A stretch of DNA of 16,963 nt from CAYSBK01 sp964429265 (GTDB taxonomy: Bacteria > Planctomycetota > Phycisphaerae > Sedimentisphaerales > Anaerobacaceae): contig CAYSBK010000033.1 of the NCBI GenBank assembly GCA_964429265.1, positions 1-16,963 of the forward strand. The letters run 5' to 3'. Under the pieces are notes generated by a model. The model was given only the letters and a program-made list of their open reading frames with translations. It was not told where the DNA came from and made no database searches. The translations under genes and the position numbers were made by a program. Positions 5,245 through 12,036 of this stretch are shown here, piece after piece. How positions within the stretch are numbered: position 1 is the stretch's first letter; each line of letters opens with the position of its first letter.

Positions 5245-7383
5245 TCATTCCTTCAAAGCCGGCACCAACTGCTGCTGTTGCGGGTCGGTTTGAGCGCGGC
5301 CTGCGGAAATGGTTTCGATAACAGTGATTTCCGTACCGAGCGTTATCTCGTCGTACGCCACCACCGGCAGCGAAGGCACGGTTCTTGCGAGCATCGACGC
5401 CAGTGAAGGCCTTACCGCGGAGTCACAAAGCAGTACCACTGTATCGGTGCCCTTTTCCATCGCGGCTTTCCAGGCCTGTGCGACGTTTCTGCTCAGTTCG
5501 AGCGCGACTTCCGCCGGCAAACCGAGCGCAACCTGGTCGCCCTGTTGCTGCAGGGCGGCGGTGATCTGGTGTTCCAGCGCGGGATGCAGGGTTATAGCGG
5601 ATATCTTTCCGTCGGCGCCTTTGTACTGCTCTGTTATGGTTCTGCCGAGGCGTTTGCGGACGGCTTCGGTCAAGACCGCGGGGTTCTTCGTTCTGCTTGC
5701 GTTTTCGCCCAGGGACTCCAGTATGGCAGGCAGCTCGCGGATTGGTATCCGGTCCTTCAGGAGGTTCCTGAGGACCTGCTGCAGCAGTCCCACGGGCACC
5801 AGGTCTCCCACAACATCACCGACCAGGGCCGGCTGGGTCTTGCGGAGCCTGTCAACGAGCATCTGGACGTCTTCCCGGCTGAGCAACTCGTGGGCGTGGT
5901 TGCGAAGGGTCTCGGACAGGTGTGTGATGAAGACCGATTCGGGGTCGATGACCGTGTAGCCGTTCAGCTCGGCGTGGTCTTTGTCCTTGGGCGAGATCCA
6001 CAAGGCCGGCAGTCCGTAAACAGGCTCGGCGGTTTCGATACCCTTGATTTTTGTGCGGGCGGCGCCTGAGTCCATCGCCAGGAGCATATCCGGCTCGAGT
6101 TTGCCGGAGGCGACGGTGTGGTCGTAAAGCCTTATCTGGTAGGCCGTCGGTTCGAGGTCGATGTTGTCTCGCAGGCGAACCAGCGGAATGATGATGCCGA
6201 GCTGCTGTGCGAATCTTCTTCGAAGGGCCCCTATGCGGTCGAAAATGGAGTTTTCTCTTTTCGGGTCCACCATCTTGATAAGGCGCACGCCCACCTGCAC
6301 GGATATCCTGTCCAATTCGAGCAGGTTTTCGGGCGGTTCTTTTTCGTGCTGGAGCTTTGGCGTGGTTTTCTGTTTGCCGGTGCGGTCTTTTTCGGCGCGG
6401 GCGGCCATTCGTGCCAGTACGGCGGTAGCGCCTGCCAGAAGCAAGAATGGGACTTTCGGCAGCCCCGGCACAAAGGCCAGCCCGGCTATTATCAATGCGG
6501 CGGTTGTCAAGGGCTCGGCGGCCTTGAGAAACTGCTTGCTGAGGTCCTGCCCGACACTGAACTTGGAAGAAATCTTTGTCACCAGGAAGCCCGAGCTGAT
6601 GGAGATAATGACCGAGGGTATCTGGCTGACAAGCCCGTCTCCGATGGAGAGGATGGAATAGGTTTTTATTGCGCCGGCGATTCCCAGCCCGCGGCTGTAT
6701 CCCATTGCTATCCCGCCTATGATGTTGACGGCGGTGATTATCAATCCTGCCTTGGCGTCTCCACGTATGAACTTGCTGGCGCCGTCCATTGCGCCGTAGA
6801 ACTCGCTTTCCTTGACGATTTTTGCCCGGCGGAGGTTGGCTTCGGCTTCGGTAATGACGCCCGCGTTGAGGTCGGCATCGATGGCCATTTGCTTTCCGGG
6901 CATAGCGTCGAGGGTAAACCGTGCACTGACCTCGCTGATCCGCTCGGCGCCCTTGGTAATCACTATAAACTGGATGACCACCAGGATCAGGAATATTACC
7001 AGGCCGACGACTACGCTGCCGCCGGCGACGAAGTTACCGAAGGTCTGGATTATCTTGCCGGCGTTGCCCTGCAGAAGTATCAACCTGGTGGAGGCGACGT
7101 TGAGGGAAAGTCGGAACAAGGTTACGAACAACAGCAGCGAGGGAAAAGCCGATAGTTCCAGGGCTTCCCTGGAGCCCAGGGTGATTATCAGTACGGCCAC
7201 CGCCAGTGAGATGCTGGCGGCCAGCAGCATATCGAGCACGACCGTGGGAAGCGGGACAATCAGGGTGGCCAGCACGGTAACCAGCCCCACGGCGAGTATT
7301 GCGTTGCTGTGAGAGGTGACGGGCGTTTCGAGGGCTTCGGCGTCCGCGAGAAACTGTGAACCTGTTTTTTCGGTCGATGCCAT
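5245..7383 (-). CDS. flhA: Flagellar export gate protein FlhA
   Basis: FlhA is the large export-gate subunit of the flagellar type III secretion system in the inner membrane. It couples the proton motive force to export and docks chaperone-substrate complexes with its cytoplasmic domain. Its 712 residues fit the family's usual length. The N-terminal half has about eight hydrophobic segments (residues 28-330). The FHIPEP signature covers about 146-225, including RFTLDAMPGKQMAIDADLNAG, where Asp169 or Asp171 corresponds to the essential acidic residue of the family. A basic, disordered linker (about 330-350) leads to the cytoplasmic domain, which includes the conserved VFITHLSETLRNHAHELLSR region (about 498-517). 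The ATG at 7383 has TTAGG upstream; fliN ends 48 bases before it. Confidence 0.97.
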   Translation of the reverse strand: MASTEKTGSQFLADAEALETPVTSHSNAILAVGLVTVLATLIVPLPTVVLDMLLAASISLAVAVLIITLGSREALELSAFPSLLLFVTLFRLSLNVASTRLILLQGNAGKIIQTFGNFVAGGSVVVGLVIFLILVVIQFIVITKGAERISEVSARFTLDAMPGKQMAIDADLNAGVITEAEANLRRAKIVKESEFYGAMDGASKFIRGDAKAGLIITAVNIIGGIAMGYSRGLGIAGAIKTYSILSIGDGLVSQIPSVIISISSGFLVTKISSKFSVGQDLSKQFLKAAEPLTTAALIIAGLAFVPGLPKVPFLLLAGATAVLARMAARAEKDRTGKQKTTPKLQHEKEPPENLLELDRISVQVGVRLIKMVDPKRENSIFDRIGALRRRFAQQLGIIIPLVRLRDNIDLEPTAYQIRLYDHTVASGKLEPDMLLAMDSGAARTKIKGIETAEPVYGLPALWISPKDKDHAELNGYTVIDPESVFITHLSETLRNHAHELLSREDVQMLVDRLRKTQPALVGDVVGDLVPVGLLQQVLRNLLKDRIPIRELPAILESLGENASRTKNPAVLTEAVRKRLGRTITEQYKGADGKISAITLHPALEHQITAALQQQGDQVALGLPAEVALELSRNVAQAWKAAMEKGTDTVVLLCDSAVRPSLASMLARTVPSLPVVAYDEITLGTEITVIETISAGRAQTDPQQQQLVPALKE

Positions 7384-7431
7384 TGGCCTAACTGTTGCGC
7401 GTTTAGTGGCTCTGTTAAGTTTTCGGTGTCA

Positions 7432-7836
7432 TTACTGCTGGTTGTTCTGGGCGGCGGCAGGCTCGGCTTGAGGCTGCGGCTGTGCCGTGCCGAGTATCTC
7501 GATAATCTTTACGGCAAACCGCCCATCCACGACGACCACCTGGCCGGTCGCGAACCTTGTATCCCGCAGGTAGAGGTCCACGGGTGCGTCGACGGGCTTG
7601 TCGAGTTTCAGCACCGAGCCGGGGCCAAGCTGGACCAGCCGCCGCACGGGTATCTCTGTGCGGCCGAGGACCGCGGTTACGGGCACATCCATATCCAGGA
7701 GGATGTCAATACTGCCCGAGCCGTGGTCGCCTGCATCAGCGGCCTCAGGAAACTCCACCGCCTGGGCCTGCTTGCCGGAGTCCTCGGCGGCAGCATCGCC
7801 GTGCTGTTGGGCCTGTTTTTTTTGTTTACTCGCCAT
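7432..7836 (-). CDS. fliN: Flagellar motor switch protein FliN
   Basis: FliN forms the lower part of the C-ring and contributes to switching and to docking of export cargo. The 134-residue protein has a disordered polar N-terminus (to about 40) and then one SpoA domain. The domain is marked by ILLDMDVPVTAVLGRTEIPV, LGPGSVLKLDK, VDLYLRD, and GQVVVVDGRFAVKIIEI (about 45-117). A Gln/Pro/Ala-rich tail follows. The ATG has AAGGAAAG six or so bases upstream. It follows fliM with a 36-base gap and precedes flhA; fliO, fliP, fliQ, fliR and flhB, which often come between, are missing here. Confidence 0.95.
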   Translation of the reverse strand: MASKQKKQAQQHGDAAAEDSGKQAQAVEFPEAADAGDHGSGSIDILLDMDVPVTAVLGRTEIPVRRLVQLGPGSVLKLDKPVDAPVDLYLRDTRFATGQVVVVDGRFAVKIIEILGTAQPQPQAEPAAAQNNQQ

Positions 7837-7872
7837 AATTACTTTCCTTTATGTCAAGCCTTGCGATTCAAG

Positions 7873-8904
7873 TTACACCGCGGTCGCCAGTGCCGGTGCC
7901 GCCGTAGTGACGTCACGGCGGGCCGGTTGGGGGCTTGCGGTTATGACCAGTGCGTATCGGCCGTCGGCCTGTGCCGGCCGGCCTTCGAGGATTTTCCTGC
8001 CATCGAGCAGCAGCTCGAGGGGGGCATCCACTTTTTTATCCAGCAGTACGACGTCGCCGACCTCCAAATCCAGCACCTGGCCGAACGTCAAGGTGGTTGA
8101 GCCCAGCGCAGCGGTGACAGAGACGCAGGTCTGCTTGAGGCGTTCGATGATCGCCGCAGCGAGCACTTTCCGGGGATGTGCCTGCCGAGGCCCGTGTTCG
8201 CCGAGGATTCTTTCGAGTGCGTCGCAAAACATCACGATGTGGAGCTCGGTGGGGGTTGACTCGGCCGGCTCGAAGGCCAGCGATATCTTGCAGAGAGTGT
8301 CGTCGCCGTGGAGCTCGATGGGCGGCTCGCCTGCCACCACCGAGCCTGCCGGCTGCCAATCCTCGCCGTGGAGGCAGGTTGAAAGCGCCTGGACTACCAA
8401 CGTGATAATGTCCAGCAACAATGACCGCTCCACTTGCGAAAGTTCCCTTTGTGAGTCTTCCGCTTCGTTGTCACCGAGTAATTGCGTTACCCAGGCGAAG
8501 GCGCTTTCGGCGGGCAGTCGAATCAGGCCAGCGGGTTTTTGCTTGGGCTGGCCGAACGCCACGTAATAATCGCGCTGCTGGTCGGGCTCGGCGGCGTTGA
8601 GAATTTCGTGTGCGAAGTGCTCTTCTATGGCCGTGAGCTTCACATGGTACTGGCGGTGACAGAACGTCTGAAGGTTCTTGCCTATGAGCCTTGTCGCTCT
8701 GTTTACCAGCTCCTGCAGTCTGGCCAGTTGAGCTGCGGTGAACCTGTGGGGTCGGTTCCAGTCATAGGGTGTTACCTGAAGGTTGGTGTCGTCAGCAGCG
8801 CCCTTGGAACCAATCGCCGCCAGCAGCCTGCGGATTCTGTCTCTATTGAGAGTCGGCGCCGTTGCGCCGGCGGTGTTGTTTGGAACGGCCTCGGCGTTGC
8901 TCAT
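7873..8904 (-). CDS. fliM: Flagellar motor switch protein FliM
   Basis: FliM links FliG to FliN in the C-ring and normally receives CheY-P through an N-terminal motif. The 343-residue protein has the CheC-like middle domain (about 50-235). Evidence includes YDWNRPHRF near residue 47, a family landmark, and LSQVERSLLLDI further on. A C-terminal SpoA domain spans about 255-325 (LTFGQVLDLEVGDVVLLDK, DGRKILEGRPAQADGRYAL). The N-terminal CheY-binding motif, usually like LSQDEIDAL, is degenerate: residues 19-27 read LNRDRIRRL, with arginines where the acidic residues are expected. The ATG overlaps the fliL stop as ATGA, implying coupled translation. Confidence 0.95.
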   Translation of the reverse strand: MSNAEAVPNNTAGATAPTLNRDRIRRLLAAIGSKGAADDTNLQVTPYDWNRPHRFTAAQLARLQELVNRATRLIGKNLQTFCHRQYHVKLTAIEEHFAHEILNAAEPDQQRDYYVAFGQPKQKPAGLIRLPAESAFAWVTQLLGDNEAEDSQRELSQVERSLLLDIITLVVQALSTCLHGEDWQPAGSVVAGEPPIELHGDDTLCKISLAFEPAESTPTELHIVMFCDALERILGEHGPRQAHPRKVLAAAIIERLKQTCVSVTAALGSTTLTFGQVLDLEVGDVVLLDKKVDAPLELLLDGRKILEGRPAQADGRYALVITASPQPARRDVTTAAPALATAV

Positions 8905-9488
8905 TGTACGGCAAACTCCTTAAAGAGAACCTGCTTGATCTGGCCTTTCTTTCCGGGGAAGAGCTTGGCGTTGATCATGTCGAGCATCTCGGTCTGCACG
9001 AGTCGGAGGTTTCGCTCGCCGCGGATATCGTCCAGCGAGAGGCTTGCCAGGAATATCGTAAGACAGTTGGTAAGCAGAGGTTTCTTCGCTTCCAGCAAGG
9101 CGGTACCCTTGGCCTTGTCGAGGCTGCTGCTGACAGCAAGGGTAAGTGCCGCCCGGACATACCTTGTGGCCCCGGGTTCGTCGAGATTTGCCACCACAGG
9201 GTCCAGGTCGTAATACCACAATTCGTCGGTTTCGGCCGTGCTGTTCTCGGCCGTGGTATTTGCTGCGGGATTTTCGGTCGGCGGCGGCGCGTCTTGGTCC
9301 TGCGAGCCGGTCTTATCGGCGAACAGCTTGCCCAGGCCGAAGCCCGCGCCGGCGCTGATGAGCACCGCGACAGCCAGAATTATCCAGGTCATGAGGTTGC
9401 GGCGGCTTGAGTCGTCTTTTGTTTGCTGAGCCTGCTCCGGGGCAGGCTGCTGCTGTTGTTCTTTTTCGGGTTCGTTTTGCTCTGCCAT
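8901..9488 (-). CDS. fliL: Flagellar basal body protein FliL
   Basis: FliL is a single-pass inner-membrane protein that surrounds the stator units and supports torque. The 195-residue protein has a Gln/Glu-rich cytoplasmic N-terminus of about 30 residues, one transmembrane helix at about 33-55 (MTWIILAVAVLISAGAGFGL) and a disordered Pro/Asn/Glu linker. The periplasmic domain follows from about residue 88, where YYDLDPVVANLDEP matches the typical FliL start of this domain. The conserved C-terminal region ends in VLFKEFAVQ, like the usual FxxFVVQ. AGGGAA lies about ten bases before the ATG. It starts 50 bases after the sigma-54 activator and overlaps fliM by four bases. Confidence 0.93.
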   Translation of the reverse strand: MAEQNEPEKEQQQQPAPEQAQQTKDDSSRRNLMTWIILAVAVLISAGAGFGLGKLFADKTGSQDQDAPPPTENPAANTTAENSTAETDELWYYDLDPVVANLDEPGATRYVRAALTLAVSSSLDKAKGTALLEAKKPLLTNCLTIFLASLSLDDIRGERNLRLVQTEMLDMINAKLFPGKKGQIKQVLFKEFAVQ

Positions 9489-9538
9489 CTTGGTCTATTC
9501 CCTGACTTCTGCGGACATCTATTGCTTTCTGCGATTGC

Positions 9539-11038
9539 TTATATTGATTGAAGGCAGCCCTGCTGTCTGTATCGCTTGACCTTGTCTCGAAGGGTTCGGT
9601 CGCTGATCCCGAGGACCTTCGCTGCGCGTGTCTGGTTGCCGCGCGTTTGCTGGAGCGTTTCGATTATCGCCTGTCTTTCGAGCAGCTCCAGCGGCACCCC
9701 GCCCAGCCGGCCGCAGCGGAGTTGCGCCGCGGCAGGCGGCTCTGTTCCGGCGCAGGCGGCGTCGGCCTGAGGCGAGGACAAACCTGCCTGCTGTGGCGAC
9801 CAGGCGTCCAGCAGCCATGAAACGTCGGCCAGGGACAGTGTCTCGCCGGTGCCCAGCAGCAGGCAGCTCCTGACGACGTTACGGAGCTGGCGGACATTTC
9901 CGGGCCAGTGGTACTTTGCGAACAGTTCCATCATCGCCGGGTCCAGATGCGTTATCCGTCGACGGGCTTCGCCGGCATAGAGATTGACGAAATACCACAC
10001 GAGTTCGGACAGGTCTTCGGGTCGCTGCCTGAGCGGCGAGACGACAAGCTTCAGGCCGCTGAGGCGGTAGTAGAGGTCGCGGCGGAAGCGACCGCATCGT
10101 ACTTCCTCAAGCAGGTCCTTGTTGGTTGTGCTTATGATGCGGACGTTGACTGCGATGTTGTTGCTGCCGCCGACCCGTTCGAAGTCCTGTTGCTCCAGGA
10201 CCCGCAGGAGCTTTGCCTGAAACCTTATGGGTGTTTCGCTGATTTCGTCCAGCAGCAGCGTACCGCCGTTGGCCCTTTCGAAACGGCCGACCCGGCGACA
10301 GTAAGCCCCCGTAAATGCGCCTTTTTCGTGCCCGAACAGCTCGCTTTCGAGCAGCGATTCGCTCAGAGCGGCGCAGTTGACCTTGACGTACGGCCCGTTG
10401 GACCTGTTGCTTTTCTGGTGAATAAGATACGAGATGAGTTCCTTTCCAGTGCCGCTTTCACCGGTTATCAGTACGGGTACGGATGTCGGTGCGACCTTGC
10501 TGGCGAGCTCGACGGTGTGCCGCAACTTTGCGCTCTTGCCGACGATTCGGTAGAGGCAGCGGCCCCGGACTTCCTGGCCGGCAAGCGTCCCAACGGGGCG
10601 GGTCGAGAAAATCGTATTCAACGTGGCCTCAATTTTGTTGACATCGAGCGGCCTGAGCAGGTAGTCGCAACAGCCTCGTTTGACGGCCTCGACCGCCGCG
10701 GCCACGGTTTTCGGCGACAGGGCGGTCTCAGTTCTGGCGTCGGCGCTTGCAACGGCGACGACCGGCAATTCCGGCATATACGTCTTTATTTTGTGGAGCA
10801 GAGTGGTGTCGCTGCCGGCGGCGGGCTTTGCAAGGAAGCCGCCGGGACAGAGCAAATCTTCGGCGGCAAAAACCAGATCGCACAGCCTTTCTTCGATCCA
10901 CTGGGCCGCCGACTTTTCGCTCCTGGCGAGATTGCCCCTGATGCCTCTTCGTGCCAGAATGGGCAGCAGTACCCTGGCGCTGTGATTATCGCGGTCGACT
11001 ATCAGCACGTTTGCCACGTCGTCGGGGTGGTTGTTCAT
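9539..11038 (-). CDS. Sigma-54-dependent activator, NtrC/FleQ-type, in the flagellar operon
   Basis: From the ATG at 11038 this is 499 residues: a receiver-like domain, an AAA+ domain and a Fis-type HTH. The AAA+ domain is intact, with Walker A GESGTGKE (193-200), the sigma-54 contact loop GAFTGA (240-245), Walker B GTLLLDE (259-265) and an arginine-finger region RRDLYYR (320-326). The HTH is at about 467-492. The receiver is degenerate: the acidic pair reads VDRD, the normally invariant lysine is arginine (YLLRPLD), and the phosphoacceptor aspartate is out of register, perhaps EDLLCPGG. It may work without phosphorylation, like FleQ. The frame extends to a TTG at 11122 without a good ribosome binding site. 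It lies inside the run and probably controls flagellar sigma-54 promoters. Confidence 0.9.
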   Translation of the reverse strand: MNNHPDDVANVLIVDRDNHSARVLLPILARRGIRGNLARSEKSAAQWIEERLCDLVFAAEDLLCPGGFLAKPAAGSDTTLLHKIKTYMPELPVVAVASADARTETALSPKTVAAAVEAVKRGCCDYLLRPLDVNKIEATLNTIFSTRPVGTLAGQEVRGRCLYRIVGKSAKLRHTVELASKVAPTSVPVLITGESGTGKELISYLIHQKSNRSNGPYVKVNCAALSESLLESELFGHEKGAFTGAYCRRVGRFERANGGTLLLDEISETPIRFQAKLLRVLEQQDFERVGGSNNIAVNVRIISTTNKDLLEEVRCGRFRRDLYYRLSGLKLVVSPLRQRPEDLSELVWYFVNLYAGEARRRITHLDPAMMELFAKYHWPGNVRQLRNVVRSCLLLGTGETLSLADVSWLLDAWSPQQAGLSSPQADAACAGTEPPAAAQLRCGRLGGVPLELLERQAIIETLQQTRGNQTRAAKVLGISDRTLRDKVKRYRQQGCLQSI

Positions 11039-11152
11039 CGGTCCGAAGACGGTCGTCGAGTTGTTCACCTGTGTCGTATCTCGTTTTTCAGCCTGCAATT
11101 GTTTGTCTTCCTTAAAGTGCAACAGTTACTCGGTCAACCAATTGGGCGGTGG

Positions 11153-12031
11153 TTATCGACGCTTGTTCGCCACCCTCACCTCACCAGCCGTTGGCCCGGT
11201 CGGGCCGGCCGACAGCAAAGCGGGGACCTGCTGGCGGTGATACCACTGAAGCAGTTCATACCTTGCCCTGGCAACATCGACCCAGGGAGACTCGGGATAG
11301 CCGGCTATAAGGTCCTCGTACAATTTGCCTGCCATTACGTGGTCGTGTTCTCTGAGACAATTTGCCGCCTGGAAAAGTATCCAGGCCTTATCCGCGGCGG
11401 CGTTTTGGTCCCGGCCGTTGTTTCGCCGAAGTGCTTCCTGATAGAACACCGCCGCCAGTTTTGTGTGATGATTGCGGTGAAGTATCTCGGCGACACCCAG
11501 CGGGTCCAGGACCTGGCGGGGCTCGGCTGCAAGCTGTTCGAGCATCTTCAGGGTCTCTCGGCTGATGTTCGAAGTTGGCCAGGGCGAGCCGGTGGCTTCG
11601 CCACTCGGCTCATTGGCCTCGGGCACAGAGATTCGCGAAGCATCGGCAGCCGGCTTGTTCGGTGCAGGCGGTGTTGGGGGCCAGGCCGGCTCGGTAGGGT
11701 TCTGGACCTTGAGCTTCACGGCGCGGACCAGCCTTATCAGTTGCTGAAGTCTGGCGGCGTGTGTGTCTGAGCCGGTTGTGCGGGGCATCTCTATCCGTGT
11801 GCGCCATAATTGTCGGGCCAGGTTCGGATCCCGCTGCAAGGCGATCTCGATAGTGTTGGGGTCGCTCCGGTCGGCCGGCGGGGGCGCGGCGCCAGACGAT
11901 GCCGGCAGTGCGGCCAGTAGACAGCAAAACGCCAACATCCAGGATATGGATGAGCAGCTACGGCATTTGGCTGGTGCAGAGTTATTATTGATTGCACTTG
12001 GCATATGAACAAACCGGTTCAATTTACACAT
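11153..12031 (-). CDS. Secreted TPR-like protein of the flagellar run
   Basis: This 292-residue protein has a hydrophobic segment at about residues 31-43 ending ASSGA, so it is probably exported with cleavage near residue 48, though the n-region is long and contains several cysteines. A Pro/Ala-rich linker lies around residues 110-150. The C-terminal half has one or two TPR-like helical pairs, for example LAAVFYQEALRRNN and a second pair ending GKLYEDLIAGYPESPW. Such repeats mediate protein contacts, so it may work in the periplasm with the large TPR protein encoded just before it. The stop of that gene lies only five bases upstream. The start is uncertain: ATGs at 12031 and 12004 both lack a clear ribosome binding site. 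Confidence 0.75.
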   Translation of the reverse strand: MCKLNRFVHMPSAINNNSAPAKCRSCSSISWMLAFCCLLAALPASSGAAPPPADRSDPNTIEIALQRDPNLARQLWRTRIEMPRTTGSDTHAARLQQLIRLVRAVKLKVQNPTEPAWPPTPPAPNKPAADASRISVPEANEPSGEATGSPWPTSNISRETLKMLEQLAAEPRQVLDPLGVAEILHRNHHTKLAAVFYQEALRRNNGRDQNAAADKAWILFQAANCLREHDHVMAGKLYEDLIAGYPESPWVDVARARYELLQWYHRQQVPALLSAGPTGPTAGEVRVANKRR

Positions 12032-12036
12032 TGTGT

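Noticed and set aside
6118..7155. A 345-codon plus-strand open frame
   Set aside because: It is antisense to flhA, with a composition typical of the reverse strand of a GC-rich membrane-protein gene.
9313..9320. Perfect GCCGATAA on the minus strand, a FliA -10 element
   Set aside because: It lies inside fliL, encodes Ala-Asp-Lys in frame, and has no TAAA at the -35 position.
11039..11122. N-terminal extension of the first activator to a TTG at 11122
   Set aside because: There is no convincing ribosome binding site, and the extension is polar sequence ahead of a normal receiver start.
9908..11770. A 620-codon plus-strand open frame
   Set aside because: It is antisense to the sigma-54 activator and the TPR-like gene, which have clear domains; it shows no family features of its own.
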